DNA of 51,000 bases from assembly GCA_001768555.1 (NCBI GenBank), contig MEOD01000006.1, forward strand, positions 1 through 51,000. The letters run 5' to 3'. This DNA comes from Bacteroidetes bacterium GWF2_29_10. Lineage in GTDB: Bacteria; Bacteroidota; Bacteroidia; Bacteroidales; GWE2-29-8. Below are positions 36,124 to 47,500 of the stretch, piece after piece. The notes under the pieces are model-generated. The model saw only the letters and a list, made by a program, of their open reading frames with translations. It was not told the DNA's origin and did not search any database. Both the position numbers and the translations under genes were made by a program. Each line of letters opens with the position of its first letter. Position 1 is the first letter of the stretch.

Positions 36124-37366
36124 TTTCTGCTTTTTTCAGAGCAAAACCAGCATTTAATAAATTGTTCCAGAAATAAGGGTATGATTTTTTTACCACTTCA
36201 TGATTTTCTATTATCACATTTTCATAAACCAAAGATAAGGGAGCTGTAGCCATAGCCATGCGATGGTCATTATAAGTATTAAAAACAATATTTTTGTCCA
36301 AACAATTACTTCCTACTTTGGTCAGATAAAAAGTTTTGTCTTTTTCAGAAAAATTCATACCTATTTTTTTAACTTCATTTTGCAGAGCAATTATTCTGTC
36401 CGTTTCTTTTATTTTAAGTGTTTCTAGTCCCTTAAATACTCCCTCTATATTTAATCCTGCACAAGTAAAAATTACTGTCTGAGCAATATCTGGACAATCA
36501 ATAAAATCGAAATACACTCTATTTGGCAATTTAGTTAATTTCTTTTTGATATTTAATGAGTTGTCTTTAATAGTAGAAGTAACACCTAAATTCTCATAAA
36601 AATCCTTGACTATCGAATCTCCCTGCAAACTTTCGTTATTTATTCCTAAAATATTAATATTAGACTCCTTAGACAGTGCAGCAATCTCATACCAATAAGA
36701 TATACTACTCCAATCGGCATCAATAGTATATTCTGAATCAGAATACATGGAGTTTTCTATTGTTAAAACATTATTATCTTTCCACTTATATTTGATTCCA
36801 AATTTCTCCATTAATTTTAAAGTAAGATTAAAATAAGGAAAAGAAACTATGTTTCCAGTAAATTCGAAAGTAAGTCCATTACTAAATGTTGGAGCAATCA
36901 TTAATAATGCAGAAATAAACTGACTGCTAACACTTCCATCAATTTTTACATGTCCTCCATATAACTCTTTACCTTTAATTAATAAAGGAGGATATCCTTC
37001 ATTGTTTATATATTTAATATCTGCTCCAATAGATTTTAGAGCCTCAACTAGCAACCCTATAGGCCTTTCACACATACGTTTTTCTCCAGTAATCAAGTGT
37101 TCTCCTTCTGTAACAGATAGTAATGCTGTCATAAAACGCATTACTGTCCCAGCCATTCCTACATTGTACGTATTATTTTGTTTATTCCCAATCAATGATA
37201 ATAATCTGCTTAAAATAACACTATCTTCACTATTAGAGATGTTGTTCAATTTAATTTTATTATTGCTTAATTTATTTATAATTAGTAATCGGTTCGTTTC
37301 ACTTTTTGACGATACTATTTTAAATTGAGCATTAATATTTTTTTTTATAGCTTTTACCTGTAACAT
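36113..37366 (-). CDS. aroA: 3-phosphoshikimate 1-carboxyvinyltransferase (EPSP synthase)
   Basis: 417 residues, somewhat diverged, as usual in Bacteroidota. Motifs include KSETNRLLIINKL near residue 21, GMAGTVMRFMTALLS at about 74-88, the SSQFISALLMIAP segment, LKIKETDRIIALQNEVKKIG and the final NDHRMAMATAPLSL. It joins shikimate 3-phosphate and PEP in the sixth step of the shikimate pathway. It lies 26 bp after the MBL-fold hydrolase gene and overlaps the CcmC-like gene. Confidence 0.96.
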   Translation of the reverse strand: MLQVKAIKKNINAQFKIVSSKSETNRLLIINKLSNNKIKLNNISNSEDSVILSRLLSLIGNKQNNTYNVGMAGTVMRFMTALLSVTEGEHLITGEKRMCERPIGLLVEALKSIGADIKYINNEGYPPLLIKGKELYGGHVKIDGSVSSQFISALLMIAPTFSNGLTFEFTGNIVSFPYFNLTLKLMEKFGIKYKWKDNNVLTIENSMYSDSEYTIDADWSSISYWYEIAALSKESNINILGINNESLQGDSIVKDFYENLGVTSTIKDNSLNIKKKLTKLPNRVYFDFIDCPDIAQTVIFTCAGLNIEGVFKGLETLKIKETDRIIALQNEVKKIGMNFSEKDKTFYLTKVGSNCLDKNIVFNTYNDHRMAMATAPLSLVYENVIIENHEVVKKSYPYFWNNLLNAGFALKKAENEN

Positions 37367-37392
37367 TTTCTTTATAAATTTTAAGATGAAAA

Positions 37393-38364
37393 TTAAATTG
37401 CTAATTTTTGTCCTATATATAAAATTCTTAAAATAGATGGGTCTATATTATTTTGTAATTCCATCAAAGGCTCATCTAATCTTTCATCTGACAAATCAAA
37501 TGTAGCATAATGCATAGGAATAAAATGCTTTCCCTTCAAATCATTAAAAGCATTAATTGCTTCAAGCGGTGAAAGATGAGATTCTTTCATTATATGTTGA
37601 GGTTTATATGCTCCAATGGGTAATAAGCAATAGTCGATACTTCCAACAATGCTGTTTATTACTTTAAAATGTTGCGAATATGCTGTATCTCCAGCGAAAA
37701 AGATACTTAATTCTTTATATTTAATTAAGTAGCTACCCCAAAGAACTTTATTAAAATCATTAATTAACCTTTTGTGCCAGTGCTTTGCAGGAAAAAATAT
37801 AATTGACAAATCATTATTAATTTTATATTCTTGAAACCAGCCCATTTCTAAAGAACGCATTTTAAATATATTGCTTATACCTGAAGCTTTTAGAGGCATT
37901 ACGCACTCTAAATATTCGTTGTTATTAATAAGCGTTTTTAGTGATTTAACATCTAAATGATCTCTGTGTGCATGAGATATAAGAACATAGTCTGCAATTA
38001 TTTTATTAAAATCATAAGGTAAATTAACGAATCTTTTAATAAAAGGTATATTATAAAAAACTGGATCTGTAATAAATCTAAGCTTTCCTAGTTTTATAAA
38101 AAAAGTAGCATGACCAAGCCACATTATAAATGAATTTTCATCATCATTAGTGTCTATTTCTTTTATTACTTCTAGTTTGAAGTTTTTGCTTTGAGAAGCA
38201 AAAACATCTTTTTTTCTTGTTATTTGCCATTTTAAAATATCCCAAAGCTTTATATGAGGAACAGAAGAATCAAGATTACTAAATTTGTTATCAATATACT
38301 TATTCCCTTGCCATTTATTATACACAAATGGCAATTGCTCATTATACAAATTTATGTAGTCCAT
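37393..38364 (-). CDS. Metallo-beta-lactamase-fold hydrolase (NAPE-PLD/UlaG-like)
   Basis: 323 residues. The metal site HAHRDH is at 131-136, preceded by MWLGHATFFIKLGKLRFITDPVF, as in the NAPE-PLD and UlaG-like branch. Later ligands are in PAKHWHKR, FFAGDTAYS and FIPMHYATFDL. Bacterial members hydrolyse phosphodiester or lactone bonds, but the substrate is rarely known. The gene sits 8 bp after bacteriohemerythrin and before aroA. No signal peptide is seen. Confidence 0.88.
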   Translation of the reverse strand: MDYINLYNEQLPFVYNKWQGNKYIDNKFSNLDSSVPHIKLWDILKWQITRKKDVFASQSKNFKLEVIKEIDTNDDENSFIMWLGHATFFIKLGKLRFITDPVFYNIPFIKRFVNLPYDFNKIIADYVLISHAHRDHLDVKSLKTLINNNEYLECVMPLKASGISNIFKMRSLEMGWFQEYKINNDLSIIFFPAKHWHKRLINDFNKVLWGSYLIKYKELSIFFAGDTAYSQHFKVINSIVGSIDYCLLPIGAYKPQHIMKESHLSPLEAINAFNDLKGKHFIPMHYATFDLSDERLDEPLMELQNNIDPSILRILYIGQKLAI

Positions 38365-38372
38365 TTAATATT

Positions 38373-38786
38373 TTAATTTAGACCTTTAGATAATAGAAAA
38401 TCAGAGTATAATTTATCTGTAAATTGTATATGATTATTAATCCATTTTTGAATAAAAGTCATCAATTTAAAAGTTAAAGCATCTGGATTTCTTTCAAATT
38501 CGATTAGAAAATCCTTAACACTATTAATAAATTCGCTATGTTGTTTAATATGCTCTTCTTTTGATGGATAGTTATAAAGCATAAAATACTTCTCTTCTAA
38601 ACTAAAGTGAGTATGCGTGTACTCTGCTAATTCACTTAATATTTTTTTTGTAATTTCCTTATGCTTATTTTCCATAAAAGCTCCATATAGCTCATTAATG
38701 ATATCAAATAATTTTTTATGCTGATTATCTAGCTCCTCTATTTTTACACTTAGATTATTAGTCCATTTTATAAATGTTTTTGCCAT
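38373..38786 (-). CDS. Bacteriohemerythrin
   Basis: 137 residues from the ATG at 38786 (MAKTFIKWTNNLSV). An earlier in-frame start would add 17 unlikely residues. All seven di-iron ligands of hemerythrin are present: H23, H60, E64, H79, H83, H119 and D124. They occur in the four helices DNQHKKLFD, HTHFSLEEKYF, EEHIKQHSEF and NNHIQFTDK. It binds oxygen reversibly and may store, deliver or sense it in a low-oxygen cell. It appears to lead the leftward operon with the MBL hydrolase, aroA and the CcmC-like gene. Confidence 0.94.
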   Translation of the reverse strand: MAKTFIKWTNNLSVKIEELDNQHKKLFDIINELYGAFMENKHKEITKKILSELAEYTHTHFSLEEKYFMLYNYPSKEEHIKQHSEFINSVKDFLIEFERNPDALTFKLMTFIQKWINNHIQFTDKLYSDFLLSKGLN

Positions 38787-38837
38787 AATATAATTATTAA
38801 ATAAATTAACTTGAAATTTTTTACAATAATAAAGCAT

Positions 38838-39251
38838 TAAATAATAAAACGCAAATAATTTTTACCATTATTGCTATAGAAAAATTAAAACGGAGAAAAA
38901 TTAACTGTATCGTCCTAAAATAGGTTTACACAAAAAATTAGAATTAAGGAAAAAGACTGTAAACTTATTTTAGAATTATCTAAATTATAAACGTTTGTTA
39001 GGTCGTTTTTTAATATTTATATATCATGCCTTACTGACTAAGGTTTTGCGAAGAATAGTGCTTCCCCAACTATAAATAACGTCTGTATTGATAAAGATAA
39101 AAGTATTTAGGATGGGTTTAAGGACTGATTAATAGTCAGTTTGAGTTAATTTTTATGATAAATATTTAGGGATTTTTACTTTATGGGTTTATTATCTGCA
39201 AAATTTATGTAATTTTGCAAAATACTTGCGTGAGTAGTTTAAAATAATGAA
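38838..39251. other. Intergenic region with dispersed repeat
   Basis: About 410 bp between the hemerythrin gene and the radical SAM gene. It carries the repeat at 38904-38959 and a TAATTTTG -7 box at 39210-39217 upstream of the radical SAM gene. I see no gene in the rest. Confidence 0.55.
38904..38959 (+). repeat. Dispersed IS-end-like repeat, copy 4
   Basis: ACTGTATCGTCCTAAAATAG, then GTTTACACAAAAAATTAGAA and TTAAGGAAAAAGACTG. Nearly identical to the inverted copy at 16911-16965 and in the same orientation as 12233-12288. No transposase gene is next to it. Confidence 0.8.
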
Positions 39252-40664
39252 ATGAAAATCCTTTTAGTCGCCCCCTGTCAAAAAAGCGAGCAACGTCATA
39301 GCACAATGAATATTCCACAATTAACATTGTCGTTAATTGCAGCCATGACTCCTCCTAAATATGAAATTGAGATATGTGAAGAAGTTTTTGGAGAAATAAT
39401 AAATTTCGAAGGAAATTATGATATAATTGGAATAACTCTTATGACACAAACATGCATAAGGGGATACGAGATAGCAAATGAATTTAAGAAGCGAGGTAAG
39501 ATTGTTGTTTTTGGAGGCATTCATGCAACATCATTACCAGAAGAAGCCATTATGTTTGGAGACGCCGTTGTAATAGGAGAAGCTGAAGATGGTTTGTGGG
39601 AAAGAGTATTAACAGATATTGAGGAAAATAAATTACAAAGTTTTTATAAGCTTGATAAATTACCATGTCTACAAAAACATGTTTTTCCAAGAAGAGATTT
39701 AATAAAATGTTCTTCTGGGAAATTTTCTATTGCCCCAATTGAAACGACAAGAGGCTGCCCTTATAATTGTGACTTTTGCACTGTATCAAGATTCTTTGGG
39801 ACCAAACAAAGGCATAAACCTATAGAAGATATTATAAGAGATGTTAAATCATGCAAGCAAAACAATCTGTTCTTTCTTGATGATAATATAACAGGTGATA
39901 AAGTGTTTGCGAAAAAGCTATTTGAAGCATTAATTCCATTGAAAAAAACATGGGTTGGTCAGGCTTCAATAAATATATCTAAAGATGAAGAATTGATGAG
40001 GCTTGCAAAAGAATCTGGATGTCTAGCTTTGCTTATAGGATTTGAATCAATGACAGACGATGGGTTAAATCATTATAGAAAGACTTTAAAAACTATTGAA
40101 GAAAATGTAATAGCTGTTAAAAAGTTAAAAGATTATGGAATAATGACAATGGCTTCGTTAATCTTTGGACTAGACTCTGACACTATTGATAATTTTGATT
40201 TAGGATATAAATTTTTAACAAAGGCTAATCCTGCATTTTTTCAAGCATGTGTTATGACTCCATATCCAGGAACCCCTGTTTTTAATAAACTTAAAAGTGA
40301 AGGTAGAATTCTTACTGATGATTGGAGTAAATTTGATGCAACAAAGGTGCTTATATCTCCTAAAAACATGACTCCAGAAGAACTATATGAAGGTTATAAC
40401 AAAATTAAAAAATCTATTTATAGTAACAAATCTATTCTTAAACGCTCGCTTTCACATTTATCATTAGGTCTCAAAAAATCTCTGTTATTCTTTACTCTAA
40501 ACAAAGGCTATCAATACAGACATGAAGATAGTCTTAAAAATAATATTATTAGAAATAAGGAAAATGATCTAGTAGACTTTGATGTAACTAAATACGTAGT
40601 CCCTTATATGAAAAAACAAGCAATAAAACTTAATGATTCCTGCCTGTGTGAGATTGAGAGCTAG
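39252..40664 (+). CDS. B12-binding-domain radical SAM protein
   Basis: 470 residues. The N-terminal 130 residues form a cobalamin-binding-like Rossmann domain (MKILLVAPC, NYDIIGITLMTQT, KIVVFGGIHATSLPEEA, VIGEAEDGLWE), but the classical DxHxxG cobalamin motif is not seen. The radical SAM core has the iron-sulfur cysteines C169, C173 and C176 (CPYNCDFCTVS), LFFLDDNITGD, and FIESMT-like LLIGFESMTDDGL. The C-terminal 100 residues are a basic extension. Relatives include methyltransferases and other tailoring enzymes of lipids, hopanoids and cofactors. The substrate cannot be inferred. It stands alone between two gene-poor stretches. The ATG at 39252 is chosen because the ATG at 39247 runs into a stop after two codons. 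Confidence 0.9.
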   Translation: MKILLVAPCQKSEQRHSTMNIPQLTLSLIAAMTPPKYEIEICEEVFGEIINFEGNYDIIGITLMTQTCIRGYEIANEFKKRGKIVVFGGIHATSLPEEAIMFGDAVVIGEAEDGLWERVLTDIEENKLQSFYKLDKLPCLQKHVFPRRDLIKCSSGKFSIAPIETTRGCPYNCDFCTVSRFFGTKQRHKPIEDIIRDVKSCKQNNLFFLDDNITGDKVFAKKLFEALIPLKKTWVGQASINISKDEELMRLAKESGCLALLIGFESMTDDGLNHYRKTLKTIEENVIAVKKLKDYGIMTMASLIFGLDSDTIDNFDLGYKFLTKANPAFFQACVMTPYPGTPVFNKLKSEGRILTDDWSKFDATKVLISPKNMTPEELYEGYNKIKKSIYSNKSILKRSLSHLSLGLKKSLLFFTLNKGYQYRHEDSLKNNIIRNKENDLVDFDVTKYVVPYMKKQAIKLNDSCLCEIES

Positions 40665-40876
40665 TTAATATCCTATTTTCATAACGCAAATATGCAAAAA
40701 ATATTTAATTTACATACTATTTGTTATTTATTTAATTTATTATTTGTTGACCTTTAGCTTTGTAACGGTCTTATATTATAAATTATCAGTAAATATTCTG
40801 GTAGCAAATGTATAATATAAAACCAATACTGTCCTAAATTTTCAAGTAACTATATAATAATATTCTATGAATAGTT

Positions 40877-41053
40877 CTATATTACAATTTTTATTATGAT
40901 AACTAATGGACGATTTGATGGAGATTTTTGTATGTCTAAATGATTAAGATTCCCTGTAGTTAAACGAAGACTATTTCTAATGTCTCTTACAAATTTACTT
41001 TTTGCAAGCTGACAGAAGCATATATGTTTAATGCGAACAGCTAATGCATTCAT
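40877..41053 (-). pseudogene. IS4-type transposase N-terminal fragment
   Basis: A 58-codon open stretch whose translation includes FCQLAKSKFVRDIRNSLR followed by LTTGNLNHLDIQKSPSNRP. This matches, by my recollection, the conserved N-terminal motif of IS4-family transposases with a DUF4372-type domain (S-x-R-D-I-x-x-G-L...GNLNHLGI...APSKSS). The frame then breaks down, and the catalytic DDE part is missing. About 28 bp beyond its stop lies TTACTTGAAAATTTAGGACA (minus strand), which may be the element's end. It is a decayed insertion. Confidence 0.6.
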
Positions 41054-41494
41054 TCTCGCGCTTATCCGTTGGCTTTAATTTTACCAGTTTACTAAAACTA
41101 TTACAATCTAATTTTGATATTATTTGTGAAAAAAAGTGTAACATTTACCATTACGAAAGAGGGTTTTTGTTTTATTTACCTTAAAGGTAATACTTTGGTA
41201 AATATTTCCCTTTCTTTTAAATCGTTTAGGATGTTATTGATTTAATCCAAAAAAATAAAATTTATTATAAATATAACTCTTGACTTTTTCAGCTAATCTT
41301 AGTTATTAATTTATTTTTTCGACTAAACTCAATTTTATTTATATAAAATTATTTTTGCTTATTTGCTGAAAACAACTAATGTGTAAGCATAAAATATTTA
41401 TATTGAAAATAATTATATTGCTAAAAATATGTTTACAAACGGCTACAAAAAGTATATAAAACCACCTAAAAGTAAAATTAATTAAAAATTTTTT

Positions 41495-41524
41495 TTGTAG
41501 TTTTAATTTTTAATTCTACTTTTG
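41495..41524 (+). promoter_or_regulatory. Bacteroidota-type promoter of the giant surface protein gene
   Basis: TTG at 41495-41497 (within TTTTTTG) is followed after exactly 19 bases by TACTTTTG at 41517-41524, a full consensus match. The leader to the ATG is about 28 bases. Confidence 0.78.
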
Positions 41525-41558
41525 AACCAAAATTTTATGTAAATTAAAACTAGAAATT

Positions 41559-44500
41559 ATGAAAAAATTGTATCAATTAATCATTATTTGCTTTTGGTTG
41601 TTTGGCATGTCATTGTCAAGTATTACAGCCCAAAACAATCCATCTTTGAAGGATGTGTTAAATCCTGATGGAACAGTAAAAAAAGATGTACCAGCAGGAA
41701 GTTTTGACCCAACAGGGTATAAAATGACAACAAACAAAAAAGGAGAGCCAGTTTTTGTTAAAGAACAACAATTTGCATCAGGAGATGAAGCCTGGTCTGG
41801 AATGTTCTCTTTAAATGGAACAACAGGAATAGTCAAAGCAATAACAGTGATGGATAATAACATATATATTGCAGGTAATTTTTCTACGTTTGGAGATAAA
41901 TTTTCGGTAAGTATAATAAAATGGAATGGTATTTCTTTTGAAAATATTGGAAATTTTGATGGAGAAATTAATGCTTTAGCTTCAGTAAATGGATACTTGT
42001 ATGTTGGAGGAGCTTTTACTACAATAAATTCCGTTAGTTATAATAGAATAGCAAAATGGAATGGGACATCTTGGAGTGCTTTAGGCTCTGGTTTTGATGG
42101 TATTGTTTATGCCATTTCAGCTTTGGATACAAAACTTTATGTTGGAGGAAGTTTTTCTTATTCAGGAGCAACTTCTGTTAATAATATAGCAATGTGGAAT
42201 GGTGCTTCTTTCCAAGCAATGGGAACAGGAGCAAATACTGTTGTTTATTCTGTTTTAGCTATTGATCAATATAATGTATATGCAGGAGGTGATTTTTCTA
42301 GCATAGGTGGTGTTGCAAACACTTCAAGAATTGCAAAATGGAATGGCACGACATGGGAGCCTATGGGAACAGGGGTTAATTCAACTGTTTATGCAATAGC
42401 TAAAAATGCTGGAATTATATATGCAGGGGGCGATTTTAGTTTAGCAGGAGGCATTACTGCTAATTACATTGCAAAATGGAACGGAGCAACTTGGAGTGCT
42501 TTTCCCAAAGAAATTAATGGTAGAGTTTATTCTATAATTTCTATTGATACAAATAATATTTATATTGGAGGAAATTTTTCCTATGTAAATACAACTGATT
42601 TAGCTGGAAGAATAGCAAAATGGAATGGTACAAAATGGGATACAACAGGATTTAAATCAGGATTATCATCTACTGTTTTTTGTATGTATAAAAACGACAA
42701 AGATTTATATGTAGGTGGCGAATTTGCAAAAGCAGGTAATATGCCTTTTGGAAAATTTGCAAAATTTGATATTCCCAATTCAAAATGGAATTCTTTTAAT
42801 ATTAATAGAGCTGTAACAAAGCCAACAAGCACTTCCTTAAACAATGGGTATATAAATGCAGTGTATGTTAAAAATAATAAAGTTTATATTGGAGGAGATT
42901 TTTCTTATGCTGGTGGTGTTCAAACAGATAATGTAGCAATGTGGGATGGGAAAAAATGGAATGGCTATGGAACTGGATTATGGGGTAGCTTTGTGTATTC
43001 AATTACTGTAAATGATTTTGATGAATTAATAGTAGGATCAACTGCTTATTCTTTAAAATATATAACTAAATGGAATGGAGCTTCTTGGGTTACATTAGGA
43101 GAAGGTCTGAATGCTTCACCTTTAACTCTTAGTTATATAGATGGGACTTTGTATGCTGGAGGTGGATTTACTTTATCTGGAAATGGTGTTGATTCGTTAA
43201 AGTACATAGCTAAATTTAATGGTACAACGTGGGAACCAATTATTTATAATGGGAAAAATGGAGTAAATGCACGTGTAAACTCTATAGTTGGAGGAAATGG
43301 AAATGTTTATGCTGCTGGAATTTTTACCGAGGCAGGAGGCGTTGTTGCAAATAATGTAGCAAAATGGAATGGTACTGCATGGAGTAATTTAGGTGACGGA
43401 ACAAGTGGAGAAATAAAAGGAATGGACTATTATAATGGTAATTTATATGTAACAGGATTTTTCTCTAATGCAGGAGGCGTTATGGTGAAAAATGTAGCAA
43501 AATGGGATGGGACAGTTTGGAGTGCTTTAGGAGGAGGTCTAACTGCACTTAATTATTATAATTCTATTAGCGTGATAGATGATAATAATATAATTGTTGT
43601 TGGAGATGGTGATAATGCATACAGTGTAAATTTCTTTAATGGAACATCTTGGGCGAATTTAGGCTCGGGTATATTAGGAGATGTAAATGCTGTTGATAAT
43701 GATGATTATGGGAACTTATATTTTGGAGGAGATTTTTCTTCCGCAGGGGGTAAGCCTGCTATAGATTTTGCAAAATTTGCATATAAACCTGATGTTTATA
43801 ATTCTCCTTTAGTTGAATATCTAAAATGTGTGGATGGTAGTATAGTATTAGGAATAGAAGCTTCTGGTTATGGTACTTTAGCTTACCAATGGATAAAAGA
43901 TGGTGTAGATATAGGTGGAGCAACATCAAGTATATTTAATAGAAATTATTTAGTATTAGAAGATACAGGATATTATTATTGTAAAGTTACTAATTCTTAT
44001 GGTGTTTCTTATTCTGATTCAGCTCATTTAAGAATTTTATCTATTCCTTCTGTTTTTGCAGGAATAGACCAAACTATGTGCGAAGGAAAATCTGCAACAA
44101 TTAATGCTTCTGGTGCTGTTAATTATTCTTGGAGTACAGGAGAAAAAACAACTTCAATTACTGTAAATCCTATAATGACCAACACTTATTTTGTTACTGG
44201 TTACAATGAAGCTGGTTGTTTTAATACAGATGAAATACAAATTACAGTACAATCTGCTCCAAGTGCTTATGCAGGAACGGATAAAACAATTTGCAACGGA
44301 AATATTACGACATTATCTGCTTCTGGAGGCAATACATACTCATGGTCGCCTTCTTTAAGTTTAAATAATCCGAATATATACAATCCTATTGCTCAGCCAT
44401 CTAATACTACTACTTATGTGGTTACAGTAACTAATTTATATTCTTGTACTGCAATTGATAATGTAGTTGTTACTGTTTATGAAAATCCTATAGCAAATGC

Positions 44501-47500
44501 AGGAGTAGATCAAACAATATGTTATGGAAATACAGCTACATTAATGGGAACAGGTGGAGGAACATATTTTTGGAGTAATGGATCTTCAGATGCTCAAATA
44601 ATAGTAAGTCCTATGTCTACAACTTCATATTATTTAACAGTAAGTAGTAATGGTTGTATAGATAATGATACAATTGTTGTTTATGTTAATGCAATGCCTA
44701 ATATATCTATATTGGGTAATGACACAACAATATGTCAAGGAGCATCAGTTATGTTAAACTCAATTGGAGGAGATTATTATACTTGGAGTAATGAAAGTGT
44801 TGGTTCTACAATAGAAGTTTTCCCAACATCAAATAAAACTTATACTGTAACTGGAACTACTGCAAATGGATGTACTGATAGTGATGACATTATTATAAAT
44901 GTATCAGAAGTTCCATCGGTTGTAATATTAGAGAATGACTCAATAAAAGTATGTGAAGGTGCAGTATTAAATATTACAGCACAAGCTTCTATGCCTAATT
45001 GTACTTATTCTTGGTTAAATACAAGTGACATTGATTCAATATTAAATGTTTCTTATGCAATAAATGCTGATTACACTGTAAAAGTTACTTCAAGTAATGG
45101 CTGTACAGGAATAGACAACGTTAATATTTCAACAACTGTTATTCCTACAGCAAATGCTGGAGCAGACCAAACGATATGTAATGGAAATGTTGCTAACCTA
45201 ATAGGTTCTGGAAGTCAAGTTTATTCTTGGAGTACAAATCAAACTGTGGCAAATATATCAGTGTATCCTAATTTTACAATGGATTATTATCTTACTGTAC
45301 ATCCTATAGGAAACCCAGGATGTTATGATGTTGACACTGTAGAGGTTTTTGTAAGTAATTTACCTTTAGTTAATTTGGGTACTGATAAAAACATATGTAA
45401 AGGATCTTCTACTACAATTACTGCTACAGGAGCAACTACATACACTTGGAGTGATGGTTTGGGATATGGTGCTTCAAAAACTGTAAGCCCAACTGTTAAC
45501 ACTACATATTATGTAACAGGAACTAATGATAATGAATGTTTTGATATTGATACTGTAATTGTAATTGTTAATGATATTCCACTTATAAATATAGGTAATG
45601 ATAAAACTATTTGCCAAGGAACTTCTACTACAATTACTGCAACAGGAGCATCTAATTATTATTGGAATACAGGAGATACTACATCTTCCATTATTGTTAG
45701 CCCAATTTCAGAAACAAATTATAGTGTAACAGTTACTAATGTTTATGGATGTACAGCTACTGATGCAATTACTGTATTTGTTACTAATACTCCAGATGTA
45801 AATGCAGGAACAGATAAAAATATATGTAAAGGATCTTCTATAACGATTACTGCTACAGGAGCATCTAATTATAGCTGGATTAGTGGACAAATTACAAACT
45901 CAATTAATGTTGTTCCTATTATGAACACTACTTACACCGTAACAGGTTATATTGAAGGATGTTCAGATATTGATACTGTGATTGTAATTGTTAATGATAT
46001 TCCTTCTGTAAATGCTGGCATGGATCAAACTATATGTGAAGGAGACTCAGCTTTATTATCTGCATGGAGTTTTGAGCCAGATTCTTATATGTGGAATACA
46101 GGACAAACAATAGAAACTATTTATGTCGCTCCAAATACAACAACAACTTATAGGGTTACAGCAATAAAAAATGGTTGTACTCAATCTGACGATGTTGTTA
46201 TCACCGTTTCACAAAAGCCTTTAGTAAATGCAGGTACAGATAAAACGATATGTAAAGGACAAAGCATAAATATTATGGCAACTGGAGCTACAACGTATTC
46301 TTGGAGTAATGGTGTTGAAAATACGAATATAAATGTAAGCCCAAGTGTTAATACTACATATTACGTAACAGGGTATAGTGCAAATGGATGTAATAATAAA
46401 GATGACAATATTGTTTCCGTTATTACTGAAATTCCTACTGTAACTGTTATGGCAGGAAAAGATAGTATTTGTAATGGAGGAAGTGTTTATATGTCAGTTT
46501 CTGGAACAGGTACTTCATATATTTGGAGTTCAGGAAGTACATCTGGAAGTCATAATGAATATCCTACAAATACTGGTTATATATATGTTACAGCATTTTC
46601 TACAAATGGATGTATAAATAAAGATTCTGCTTATGTTATAGTTAATCCTGTTCCATATGCAAATGCTGGTTCTGATCAAACTATTTGTAGTGGAGACTCT
46701 ATAAATATTACAGCAACAGGAGGAGGAACATATTCTTGGAATACAGCAGAAGCTATACCAACAATAAAAGTAAGTCCAACTGAAAATACTTATTATTATG
46801 TTACAGTAACAAATGATAAAGGTTGTAAAGCTTATGACAATATGCTAGTAACAGTTAAATCTCAACCTATTGTAAATTTAGGTCCAGATTCAATGTTATG
46901 TTCTGATGATTATTTAATGTTGAAAGCCCCTACTGCTGATACATATTTGTGGAATACAAATAATACAGGAGATTATATTTGGGTAAATCCTCAAACTTCA
47001 TCAACATATTCAGTTACTATAGTAAGTAATGGTTGTTCTGCTTCTGATGAAATCGTTTTCGATGTTACTAAAGCAGCAAGTATATTATCTCAAACAAATA
47101 CTATTAATGTTTGTGGAGAAGAGTTAACTTACATTCGAGTAACAGCAGAAGGTGATAACTTAAATTATCAATGGAGAGCTTATAATTCTGATTCAGGAAC
47201 TTATTATAACTTAGCTAATGATGCTAATCATTCTGGAGTAAATAAAGATACATTATTTATTCAAAATACTCCTTATGATTACTTTGAATGTTATGTCGAA
47301 AATGCATGTGGTTTGGCTATTAGTAATTATATAACAGTAACAAAAGGAAATATTAGTGTTAGTGGAGGAGAAGACAAGACTATATGTAATGGAGCTTCTT
47401 CAACCTTATTTGCTACAGGTGCAGATACATATTCTTGGAATACTGGTTCATTCTATAATTATACTACAGTTAATCCTTCTATTACAACAACATATACTGT

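Larger units (their letters stand above)
40665..41558. other. Gene-poor stretch with transposon remnant
   Basis: 894 bp with no intact gene. It contains CTGTCCTAAATTTTCAAGTA near 40829-40848 and a decayed IS4-type transposase fragment on the minus strand at 40877-41053. At its right end is the promoter of the giant surface protein (41495-41524). The rest is AT-rich and featureless to me. Confidence 0.6.
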
